A stretch of DNA of 35,027 bases, taken from positions 1-35,027 of the forward strand of contig CAYLSO010000169.1 of NCBI GenBank assembly GCA_964386525.1, written 5' to 3'. Shown here piece by piece: positions 1-7,052 of the stretch; within the stretch, counting starts at the first letter, position 1; every line of letters begins with the position of its first letter. Made by a program: the position numbers and the translations under genes. This stretch comes from CAYLSO01 sp964386525 (lineage in GTDB: Bacteria > Eisenbacteria > RBG-16-71-46 > DASYSL01). The notes below the pieces were generated by a model. It was given only the letters and a program-made list of their open reading frames with translations. It was not told the DNA's origin and did no database searches.

Positions 1-226
1 CCTGGCGGAGGGCCGCTGGCCGGACGCTCTGGCGGCCAATCCGCTGCTGGCGACCGGCGGGCTCGCGTTCGTCGCCGGGGGGCTCATCGCCCCGCTGTGG
101 TTGGCGGCGGCCCGGCGCGTGCCCGTCGTCCCGCGCGGGCTGCCGCTGCCCTGGCGGCTGGCGCTCGGCGGGGCGCTGGTCGGCAACTGGCTCTTCGTCG
201 CGCTGCGGGCGGGGCTCGCGCGCTGA
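1..226 (+). CDS. DUF2752 family membrane protein, C-terminal fragment
   Basis: The reading frame is open from the window edge to a TGA at 224-226, giving the last 74 residues. The visible part begins LAEGRWPDALAANPL, which resembles the segment after the cysteine-containing signature of DUF2752 proteins (a small domain followed by an N-P-L helix). Two hydrophobic segments follow, ATGGLAFVAGGLIAPLWL and LALGGALVGNWLFVAL, separated by a basic, proline-rich loop. The diagnostic N-terminal Cys/TR motif lies outside the window, so the family call rests on the C-terminal pattern alone. DUF2752 has no firmly assigned function that I know of. It is 84 bp upstream of tgt and shows no functional link to it. 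Confidence 0.6.
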   Translation, partial: LAEGRWPDALAANPLLATGGLAFVAGGLIAPLWLAAARRVPVVPRGLPLPWRLALGGALVGNWLFVALRAGLAR

Positions 227-310
227 CCCCGCCGCCCGCAGCCGCGGCCGCCGCGTCGCCGCCCCCACCCCTTGAGCCGCGGCGCGCCGCGCGTGCAAGA
301 TGCGGGCGAC

Positions 311-1480
311 ATGACCGCCCCCCTGCGCTTCGACCTCCTGCACCGCGACCCCGACAGCCGCGCCCGTGCCGGCGTGATGCACACCCGCCACGGCGCGGTG
401 CGCACGCCCGCCTTCATGCCGGTGGGCACGCAGGCGACGGTCAAGACGCTGTCGCCCGCCGACCTGCTCGAGGCCGGCGCCGAGATCATCCTGGCCAACA
501 CCTACCACCTGATGCTGCGCCCCGGCGAAGAACTGGTGCGCGCCATGGGCGGCCTGCACGCCTTCATGAGCTGGCCGCGCGCCGTGCTCACCGACTCGGG
601 CGGCTTCCAGGTGCTGTCGCTGGCCCAGATGCGTAAGGTGACCGAGGAGGGCGTGCTCTTCCGCTCGCACCTCGACGGGTCGGCGCACCGCCTCACGCCC
701 GAGCGCGCCGTCGAGGTTCAGACGGCGCTGGGCACCGACGTCATGATGTCGTTCGACGAGTGCCTGCCGTACCCCAGCGATACGGTGGTGGCCGAGGACT
801 CCATGCGCCGCACCGTGCGCTGGGCGGGGCGCGGCCTGGTCCGGGCCCGCGAGCTGGCGGATGCCGGCGGGACGGTACCGGCGCTGTTCGGCATCGTGCA
901 GGGCGGCACGCACCCCGGCCTGCGCGCCGAGTGCGCCAAGTCGCTGACCGGGATGCCGTTCGACGGCTACTCGCTGGGCGGCCTGTGGGTGGGGGAGGAG
1001 CGCGACCTCGGCCACGCCCTGGTGGCCGGCGACACGGCCCTTTTGCCGGAGGGGCGACCCCGCTATCTTATGGGGGTCGGCACCCCCGACGATCTGGTCG
1101 AGGCCGTGGCGCGCGGCGTGGATCTCTTCGATTGCGTCATGCCCACACGCAACGCGCGCAGGGGGACGGTGTTCACCTCCCGCGGGCGCCTGGTGGTGAA
1201 GAACGCCGCCTACGCGCGCGACCCGCGCCCGCTCGACCCGGACTGCGGGTGCTACACCTGTCGTCACTTCACGCGCGCCTACGTCCGCCATCTCTTCGCC
1301 GTGGACGAGATCCTCGGCATGCGGCTGGCGAGCCTGCACAGCGTCCACTTCCTGCTCCACACCCTGCGGGCGGCGCGGGCGGCGGTGCTGGCGGACCGCT
1401 TCACGGCCTGGCGGCGCGCGTTTCACGAACGCTACACGAGCGGCGAGGCGGCCGAGCCCCTCGCCCGGAGGTCCACATGA
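311..1480 (+). CDS. tgt: queuine / preQ1 tRNA-guanine transglycosylase (Tgt)
   Basis: Exchanges guanine 34 of GUN-anticodon tRNAs for preQ1 in the queuosine pathway. The product is 389 aa, usual for bacterial Tgt. Visible signatures are DSGGFQVLS with Asp95, the FDCVMPTRNARRG block with Asp274 at the nucleophile position, and a zinc site made of Cys312, Cys314, Cys317 and His343 (CGCYTC, then H 26 residues on). I chose the ATG at 311 (MTAPLRFDLL) because it matches the family N-terminus; the open frame upstream to 272 is proline-rich and unlike Tgt. A weak -35-like TTGAGC near 283 sits just upstream. It overlaps yajC by ATGA. The tgt-yajC order is common in bacteria, but the usual upstream queA and downstream secD/secF are not next to it here. 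Confidence 0.97.
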   Translation: MTAPLRFDLLHRDPDSRARAGVMHTRHGAVRTPAFMPVGTQATVKTLSPADLLEAGAEIILANTYHLMLRPGEELVRAMGGLHAFMSWPRAVLTDSGGFQVLSLAQMRKVTEEGVLFRSHLDGSAHRLTPERAVEVQTALGTDVMMSFDECLPYPSDTVVAEDSMRRTVRWAGRGLVRARELADAGGTVPALFGIVQGGTHPGLRAECAKSLTGMPFDGYSLGGLWVGEERDLGHALVAGDTALLPEGRPRYLMGVGTPDDLVEAVARGVDLFDCVMPTRNARRGTVFTSRGRLVVKNAAYARDPRPLDPDCGCYTCRHFTRAYVRHLFAVDEILGMRLASLHSVHFLLHTLRAARAAVLADRFTAWRRAFHERYTSGEAAEPLARRST

Positions 1481-1794
1481 TGGACGTCGCGTACGCACAA
1501 GCCGGCGGGGCCGCCCAGGCGGGCGGGCCGCTGGTCATGATCTTCCAGTTCCTGCCGCTCATCCTCGTCTTCGTCATCTTCTACTTCCTGGTGCTGCGCC
1601 CGCAAGCCAAGCGCCAGAAGGATCTGCAGAAGATGATCGGCGCGCTGAAGCGCGGCGACCGCGTGGTCACCGCCGGCGGCGTCTACGGCGAGGTGACCGA
1701 CGTCAAGGAGGCGACGGTGATGTTGCGCATCTCCGAGAACGTCAAGGTCGAGTTCACCAAGCAGTCGGTCGTCGGGGTGCAGCCGCAGAAGTAG
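1477..1794 (+). CDS. yajC: Sec translocase accessory subunit YajC
   Basis: Small single-span inner-membrane protein associated with SecDF-SecYEG. The 105-aa product has a short Ala/Gly-rich N-terminus, one strongly hydrophobic segment (FQFLPLILVFVIFYFLVL, about residues 25-42), then the family hallmark RPQAKRQKDLQKM and GDRVVTAGGVYGEVTDV. Two adjacent ATG codons (1477 and 1480) are possible; both overlap the tgt stop codon, so translational coupling is likely. An AT-richer patch with a TATCTT hexamer at 1064-1069 inside tgt could be an internal promoter, but this is weak. No secD or secF follows; a bacterioferritin gene comes next after 28 bp. Confidence 0.93.
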   Translation: MMDVAYAQAGGAAQAGGPLVMIFQFLPLILVFVIFYFLVLRPQAKRQKDLQKMIGALKRGDRVVTAGGVYGEVTDVKEATVMLRISENVKVEFTKQSVVGVQPQK

Positions 1795-1822
1795 CCTCAC
1801 CCCGCACCCCCGGGAGGTCACC

Positions 1823-2326
1823 ATGCACGAGAAGAGCATCGAGTTGCTCAACCAGGCGGCGGCCGACGAGCTCGCCGCCGTCCACCAGTACATGTACTTC
1901 CACTTCCACTGCGACGACCAGGGCTACGACCTGCTGGCCAATCTCTTCAAGAAGACGGCGATCGAGGAGATGCTGCACGTCGAGCGCACGGCCGAGCGCA
2001 TCCTGTTCCTCAAGGGCGACGTGAAGATGCGGGTCGGCGGCGAGATCCGCCCGCTCCGCGACGTGCGCCAGATGCTCGAGTGCGCGGCCGGGATGGAAGA
2101 GCAGAGCGCCAAGGACTACAACGCCTGGGCGGCCGAGTGCGGCGCCAACGCCGACGCCACCAGCAAGCGCCTGTTCGAGGACCTGGTGGCCGAGGAGGAG
2201 CGCCACTACGACCGGTACCTGACCGAGATGGAGAACCTGGAGAAGTTCGGGGACCGCTACCTGGCGCTGCAGTCCATCGAGCGCAGCAAGGCGGTAGCGG
2301 CGCGGAGCGGAGCGGCGGGGGAGTAG
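1823..2326 (+). CDS. bfr: bacterioferritin-type iron storage protein
   Basis: Four-helix-bundle ferritin-like protein of 167 aa that should oxidise Fe(II) and store iron as a 24-mer. The di-iron ferroxidase ligands line up with E. coli Bfr: Glu16, Glu49 and His52 (in EEMLHVE), Glu92, then Glu125 and His128 (EERH). Met50, directly after Glu49, is at the position of the haem-ligating Met52 of E. coli Bfr, so haem binding is plausible. The start is supported by GGGAGGT five bases upstream of the ATG. It lies alone between yajC and def; no bacterioferritin-associated ferredoxin gene is in the window. A Dps-like or plain ferritin assignment is less likely because of the EM..H signature. Confidence 0.88.
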   Translation: MHEKSIELLNQAAADELAAVHQYMYFHFHCDDQGYDLLANLFKKTAIEEMLHVERTAERILFLKGDVKMRVGGEIRPLRDVRQMLECAAGMEEQSAKDYNAWAAECGANADATSKRLFEDLVAEEERHYDRYLTEMENLEKFGDRYLALQSIERSKAVAARSGAAGE

Positions 2327-2365
2327 GCGCGGCCGACCCGCGGAGACACCCGGGAGCCCTCACGC

Positions 2366-2914
2366 ATGGCGGTTCTACCTCTGAGCATCCTCGGCGACCC
2401 GGTGCTGCGCCGCAAGGCGGAGCCGGTGACCGAGATCACCGACGCGCACCGGCGCCTCATCCGGGACATGTACGACACCATGCACGCCCACAACGGCGTC
2501 GGCCTGGCCGCGCCGCAAGTCGGCGTCAGCCTGCGCATCGCGGTGCTCGGCATCCCCCGGGAAGACGAGAAGATCGTCCGCCTGGCGCTCATCAACCCGG
2601 AGTGGTCGAACCCGCGCGGCGCGCAGACCGACGACGAGGGCTGCCTGTCGGTGCCGGGCCTCTACGACGAGATGCGCCGGGTCCTGCAGGTGGACGTCAA
2701 GGCCCTCGACGAGAAGGGCGAGCCGATCTCCTTCACCTGCGAGGGGCTCTTCGCCCGCGCCGTGCAGCACGAGGTGGACCACCTCAACGGCGTCCTGTAT
2801 ATCGACCGCCTGGGCGCCCTGCGCCGCCAGCGCCACAAGCAGCAGTTGCGGGAGATCGAGGAGAAGGGCCGGGAAGAGGCGGCGGCGCGGACCGCCGGCC
2901 CGCCGCCCGCCTAG
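2366..2914 (+). CDS. def: peptide deformylase
   Basis: Removes the N-formyl group from nascent proteins. The 182-aa product has all three family motifs in order: GVGLAAPQVG (residues 44-53), EGCLSVPG (91-98) and HEVDH (135-139). Cys93, His135 and His139 are the predicted metal ligands and Glu136 the catalytic acid/base. A charged C-terminal helix (RQRHKQQLREIEEKGREE) ends in an Ala/Pro tail. It is followed after 30 bp by fmt, the classical def-fmt pair in which one enzyme adds and the other removes the formyl group. GGGAG lies 12 bases before the ATG. Confidence 0.97.
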   Translation: MAVLPLSILGDPVLRRKAEPVTEITDAHRRLIRDMYDTMHAHNGVGLAAPQVGVSLRIAVLGIPREDEKIVRLALINPEWSNPRGAQTDDEGCLSVPGLYDEMRRVLQVDVKALDEKGEPISFTCEGLFARAVQHEVDHLNGVLYIDRLGALRRQRHKQQLREIEEKGREEAAARTAGPPPA

Positions 2915-2944
2915 GGCTCGAACGGAAGGGGAGGACCGCCGCCG

Positions 2945-3940
2945 ATGCGCGTCGTGTTCATGGGAACGCCGCAGTTCGCGGTGCCGTCCTTGGCGGCCCT
3001 GGCCGAGGCGCGCTTCGAGGTGGCCGAGGTCTGCGTGCAGCCCGACCGCCCGGCCGGCCGCGGTCGCAAGCCGGCCGTGCCGCCGGTCAAGGCGTTCGCG
3101 CTGGAGCGCGGACTGACGCTGGCGCAGCCCGAGGACGCCAACTCGGCGGCCGCGCTCGCCCGCCTGCGCGAGCTAGCGCCGGACCTCTTCGTGGTGGTGG
3201 CTTACGGCTGCATCCTCTCACCCGAGCTCCTGCGCGTGCCGCGCCTCGGGTCGATCAACGTGCACGCTTCGCTGCTGCCCGACTTCCGCGGCGCCGCCCC
3301 GGTGGCCTGCGCCATCCTCGAGGGCGCGTACGGCACCGGCGTGACCACCATGTGGATGAACGCCGGCATCGACACCGGCGACGTGATCCTGCAGCGTTAC
3401 ACGCCCATCCAGCCCGAGGAGAGCGCCGGCGAGCTGGCCGGGCGGTTGTCGCACCTCGGCGCCCGGCTCCTGGTCGAGACGCTGCGCGAGGTGGAGCGCG
3501 GCACCGCGCCGCGGGCGCCCCAGGACCTCAAGGCCGGCTCCTACTGCCGCAAGCTGCGCAAGGAGCACGGCGTCATCCTCTGGGCGCAGGACGCCGAGCG
3601 CGTGGCCCGTCACGTGCGCGCCATGACACCGTGGCCGGGGGCGCATACCGTCTTCGAGCCCGAGGCCGGGGGCGACGGCGGCGCCGAGGCCCACGGCCAG
3701 GCGCTGCTCGTCGAGCGCGCGCGGGTGCTCGACCGCCTGGTGCGCGACGTGGCGCCGGGGCGCGTCCTCGCCGCCGATCGCGTCGGCCCGGCCCAGGGCG
3801 TCGTGGTCGCCTGCCAGCGCGGTGCGCTGGAGCTCGTCACCGTGCGCCCCGCCGGCAAGCGCTCGATGCCCGCTCTCGACTGGTGGCACGGCCTGCGCGG
3901 CGCCGCCGGGCACTTCCTCTGTCCGGGCAGCGAGCCGTAG
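2945..3940 (+). CDS. fmt: methionyl-tRNA formyltransferase
   Basis: Transfers a formyl group from 10-formyl-THF to Met-tRNA(fMet). The 331-aa protein begins MRVVFMGTPQFAVPSL, typical of Fmt, and contains the hydrolase/formyltransferase catalytic triad: Asn105 and His107 in INVHASLLPDFRGAAP, and Asp143 in GIDTGD. The C-terminal tRNA-binding OB-like domain (about 210-331) is present but has an Asp/Gly-rich insertion around EPEAGGDGGAEAHG. A GGGAGG Shine-Dalgarno lies 13 bases upstream. It sits between def and rsmB, a common arrangement (def-fmt-rsmB). Confidence 0.97.
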   Translation: MRVVFMGTPQFAVPSLAALAEARFEVAEVCVQPDRPAGRGRKPAVPPVKAFALERGLTLAQPEDANSAAALARLRELAPDLFVVVAYGCILSPELLRVPRLGSINVHASLLPDFRGAAPVACAILEGAYGTGVTTMWMNAGIDTGDVILQRYTPIQPEESAGELAGRLSHLGARLLVETLREVERGTAPRAPQDLKAGSYCRKLRKEHGVILWAQDAERVARHVRAMTPWPGAHTVFEPEAGGDGGAEAHGQALLVERARVLDRLVRDVAPGRVLAADRVGPAQGVVVACQRGALELVTVRPAGKRSMPALDWWHGLRGAAGHFLCPGSEP

Positions 3941-3976
3941 GCCGCCCGGGCCCCGCCTGACGCTCCCGACCACGCC

Positions 3977-5410
3977 ATGAGCCCCGGCTCCCGCCACGCC
4001 CGCCTGCGCCGCAAGCCCCAGCCCGTCTCGGTGCGCGACCTGGCGCTCCAGGTGCTGGTCGGCGTGCACAGCCGCGGCGCTTTCAGCGACAAGCTGGCCG
4101 AGAGCTTCGCCGAGCGCCACGCGCTCGAGCGGCGCGACCGGGCGCTGCTCAACGAGCTGGTCAAGGGCACCCTGCGCCGGCGCGGGACCCTCGACGCGGT
4201 GCTGGCGGGCTACGTGCACGCCGGTCTCGACACGCTGCCCGCCTGGATCCAGAACACGCTGCGCCTGGGCGCCTACCAGCTGCTCTATCTCGACCGCGTG
4301 CCGGCGCACGCCGCGGTGTCGGAGAGCGTGAGCCTGGCGCGCAAGTACGGGCACCCTGGCACGGCGGGGCTGGTGAACTCGGTGCTGCGGCGACTCGCCG
4401 AGCAGCCGCGCGAGGCGGTGCTGGCCGAGCTGGCGGGGCCCGACCCCGCGGGGGCCGGCATCGCGGCGCTCAGCGCGCTGACCTCGCACCCGCAGTGGCT
4501 GCTCGAGCGCTGGCTCGCCAGCTACCCGCGCGAAGAGGTGTTGCAGCTGACCGAGGCGAATAACCGCACCGCGCGGGTCGGGCTGCGCGCCAACCGCCTG
4601 CGGCTCGACGCCAGGGAGCTGATCAAGCGCCTGGCCGCCGCCGGCGTCGAGGCGGCGCCGGGGCGGTGGTCGCCGAGCAGCGTGTACATCGAGGGCGAGG
4701 TCGACCTCGCCGAACTGCCGGGGCTGGCCAGCGGCGACTGCACGGTGCAGGACGAGAGCGAGACCCTCGTCGGCCTGCTCCTCGCGCCGCGGCCCGGCGA
4801 GCGGGTGCTCGACCTCTGCGCCGCCCCGGGCGGCAAGACCGGCCATCTGGCCGAGCTGATGGGGGACCGCGGCGAGCTGGTGGCGGTGGACAAGCAGCCG
4901 GCGCGCGTGCGGGTGCTGCGCGAGGGCGTCGAGCGGCTGCACCTGCGCTGCGTGCAGGTGGTCGAGGGCGACGCCGCAGCCCTCGTCTGGGAGAGGCCCT
5001 TCGACCGCGTGCTGGTGGACGCGCCCTGCTCGGGGCTCGGCGTGCTGGCCCGGCGCGCCGACGCGCGCTGGCGCAAGAAGCCGGAGATCCTGGCCACCAT
5101 GTCGCTCGTGCAGAGCGGGCTGCTCGCCGCCGGGGCCCGGGCCGTGCGGCCCGGGGGCGTTCTCGTCTATAGTGTGTGCACCTTCGAGCCGGAGGAGACG
5201 GCCGACCGGGTGAGGAGCTTCCTCGCCGAGCACGCCGATTTCCGGCTCGCCGACGCGCGCCCGCTGCTGCCGGCCGGCGTGGTGAGCCCCGAGGGGTTCC
5301 TGCTCTGCCTGCCGCACGTGCACGGCACCGACGGCGCTTTCGCGGCGCGGTTCGAGCGGTCGGGAGGCGAGGCCGGCGGCGCAGCCCCGACGGCGGGGGA
5401 GACGGCGTGA
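3977..5410 (+). CDS. rsmB: 16S rRNA (cytosine-967-C5)-methyltransferase
   Basis: 477 aa with an N-terminal NusB-like RNA-binding domain (about 15-150, including LNELVKGTLRRRGTLD and NSVLRRL) and a C-terminal SAM-dependent m5C methyltransferase domain. The SAM motif is LDLCAAPGGKTG, starting about residue 278. Cys351 in DAPCSG and Cys401 in VCTFEPEE are the two cysteines of the RNA m5C mechanism, the latter at the nucleophile position. Near the 3' end the codons TAT AGT stand out as AT-rich, forming TATAGT at 5168-5173, a possible internal promoter element for the genes downstream. The stop codon overlaps the GTG start of the PASTA gene. Confidence 0.95.
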   Translation: MSPGSRHARLRRKPQPVSVRDLALQVLVGVHSRGAFSDKLAESFAERHALERRDRALLNELVKGTLRRRGTLDAVLAGYVHAGLDTLPAWIQNTLRLGAYQLLYLDRVPAHAAVSESVSLARKYGHPGTAGLVNSVLRRLAEQPREAVLAELAGPDPAGAGIAALSALTSHPQWLLERWLASYPREEVLQLTEANNRTARVGLRANRLRLDARELIKRLAAAGVEAAPGRWSPSSVYIEGEVDLAELPGLASGDCTVQDESETLVGLLLAPRPGERVLDLCAAPGGKTGHLAELMGDRGELVAVDKQPARVRVLREGVERLHLRCVQVVEGDAAALVWERPFDRVLVDAPCSGLGVLARRADARWRKKPEILATMSLVQSGLLAAGARAVRPGGVLVYSVCTFEPEETADRVRSFLAEHADFRLADARPLLPAGVVSPEGFLLCLPHVHGTDGAFAARFERSGGEAGGAAPTAGETA

Positions 5411-6243
5411 GGGACGAGATTCGCGAGCCCGCGAGCGAACCGGTCACGGAACGCGTGGCCGCCTCCGCTCCGGCGGACGACTCCGCCCCGGCCGGCCCGT
5501 ACCGCCCGCGGCGCGCCCGGCGTCCGTTCCGGGCCCTCCTCACCACCGCCCTGGTCGCCGCCGCCGCCTTCTTCACCGGCCTCGGGCTCTTCAACTACGT
5601 CGTCATGCCGCAGTGGGTGCACCGCGGCTCGGAAGTGCGCATCCCCGACCTCTCCAACCTCAACGCGCGCCAGGCCGAGCGCGTGCTAGGGCAGATGGGG
5701 CTGCGCCTTTCGGTGCGCGGCGAGCAGTTCGACCCGGCGGTGCCGAAGGGCTTCATCCTCTGGCAGGACCCGCCCGTCAACGACGTGGTGCGCAGCGGCC
5801 GCTCGGTGAGCGTGCTGGTGAGCCTGGGCGAGGAGTACGCCTCGCTGCCGGTGCTCTACGGCGAGTCCAAGCGGGGCGCCTCGCTCTTGCTGTCGCGCTC
5901 GGGCCTGCAGCTCGGCGAGACGGTGGAGGCCTTCTCGGACGAGGTCGGCGGCGGGCTGGTGGTGGCTACCGAGCCGGGGGCCCAGTCGGTGATCTCGCGC
6001 GGCACGGCGGTCAGCATCCTGGTGAGCCGCGGCTCGCCCACGGAGCGCTACTTGATGCCCGACCTGCGCGGCCGCGATGTGAAGTCGGTGAAGAACGACC
6101 TCGAGGCTCTGGGATTCGCCGTGCAGGTGGCCGGCGAGGTCGGCCGGCTGGCCTCGATCGTCGAGCAGGTCCCGCTGCCCGGCACGCGCATCCGGCGCGG
6201 CCAGGCGCTGGTCCTCAAGGTCGCCGGCCAGGTGATCCCGTGA
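5407..6243 (+). CDS. membrane-anchored PASTA-domain protein without kinase domain
   Basis: 278 aa, GTG start overlapping the rsmB stop (GTGA). Residues 1-40 form a short, Pro/Arg-rich cytoplasmic head. A transmembrane segment follows (ALLTTALVAAAAFFTGLGLF, about 43-63), then three PASTA repeats (about 75-145, 146-215 and 216-278), with motifs such as IPDLSNLNARQAERVL, VSVLVSLG, MPDLRGRDVKSVKNDL and LPGTRIRRGQALVLKV. PASTA domains bind peptidoglycan or protein partners in serine/threonine kinases and penicillin-binding proteins. Here no kinase or transpeptidase is attached, so it is probably an envelope-binding module or scaffold; its partner is unknown. It overlaps rpe by GTGA, suggesting co-translation with rsmB and rpe. 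Confidence 0.88.
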   Translation: MRDEIREPASEPVTERVAASAPADDSAPAGPYRPRRARRPFRALLTTALVAAAAFFTGLGLFNYVVMPQWVHRGSEVRIPDLSNLNARQAERVLGQMGLRLSVRGEQFDPAVPKGFILWQDPPVNDVVRSGRSVSVLVSLGEEYASLPVLYGESKRGASLLLSRSGLQLGETVEAFSDEVGGGLVVATEPGAQSVISRGTAVSILVSRGSPTERYLMPDLRGRDVKSVKNDLEALGFAVQVAGEVGRLASIVEQVPLPGTRIRRGQALVLKVAGQVIP

Positions 6244-7052
6244 GCGGCGGCGTCATCCTCTCGCCCTCGCTCCTGAGCGCCGACTGGACGCGCCTCGGCG
6301 AGCAGATCGCTCTGGCCGAGCAGGGCGCCGACTGGCTGCATCTCGACGTCATGGACGGCCAGTTCGTGCCCAACCTCACCTTCGGACCGGTCATCGTGCG
6401 GGCCATCCGCCGGATGACCGAGCTGCCGCTCGACGTGCACCTCATGATCCACGACCCGGTGGGCTACGCGCCGACCTTCCGGGAGGCGGGGGCCGACTGG
6501 CTCTCCTTCCACGTCGAGGCGCGCGGCGCGGCGGGCCCCGGCTGGCCGGCGCCGGTGCGCTCGGCGGGGGAGGGGGCGCGCTCCGGCGGCGCCGACGCGG
6601 CGGCCCCGGCCGGGCCGCCGCGGCTTTCCCCGGCGGCCGTCCTGCACGCCATCGACTTCGCGATCCTGCGCGACTCGCTCGCCGCCTTCCGCCGCACGGG
6701 GGCGCGCGTCGGGCTCGCGCTCCGCCCCGACACGGCCGTGGCCGAGGTCGAGCCCGTGCTGGGCGAACTGGATCTGCTGCTGCCGATGAGCGTCTATCCG
6801 GGGTTCAGCGCGCAGGCGTTCCGCGAGGCAACGCTCGCGGAGGTCGCGTGGGCGGCGGGCTGGCGCGCGGCGCAGGGCACGCAGCTCCTCGTGCAGGCCG
6901 ACGGCGGCGTCGGCCCCGAGACCATCGGGCGCCTCGCGGCCGCCGGCGCCGACGTCTTCGTGGCGGGCAACGCTGTCTACCGCCAGAGCGACCCGCTGGC
7001 GGCGATGCGCGACCTCAAAGCGCGCGCGCAGGCGACCAAGGCCGGAGCCTAA
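6240..7052 (+). CDS. rpe: ribulose-phosphate 3-epimerase with an unusual loop insertion
   Basis: Interconverts ribulose-5-P and xylulose-5-P. The TIM-barrel signatures are intact: SPSLLSAD, HLDVMDGQFVPNLTFG (His34, Asp36), HLMI (His67), the PGFSAQAF phosphate/loop region and QADGG (Asp221), giving the expected metal and acid/base ligands. At 270 aa it is about 45 residues longer than typical Rpe. The surplus is a low-complexity Ala/Gly/Pro stretch at about 95-133, after the FHVEA strand, where other Rpe proteins go almost directly into the next helix. Start is GTG overlapping the PASTA gene. Its stop codon overlaps the end of the opposite-strand radical SAM gene by 4 bp. Confidence 0.92.
   Translation: MSGGVILSPSLLSADWTRLGEQIALAEQGADWLHLDVMDGQFVPNLTFGPVIVRAIRRMTELPLDVHLMIHDPVGYAPTFREAGADWLSFHVEARGAAGPGWPAPVRSAGEGARSGGADAAAPAGPPRLSPAAVLHAIDFAILRDSLAAFRRTGARVGLALRPDTAVAEVEPVLGELDLLLPMSVYPGFSAQAFREATLAEVAWAAGWRAAQGTQLLVQADGGVGPETIGRLAAAGADVFVAGNAVYRQSDPLAAMRDLKARAQATKAGA

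Noticed and set aside
3218..5323. A 701-codon open frame on the minus strand
   Set aside because: It lies antisense to fmt and rsmB, whose motifs are complete; its product is His/Arg/Ala/Gly-rich without domains, as expected of the complementary frame in GC-rich DNA. Similar long antisense frames elsewhere were rejected for the same reason.
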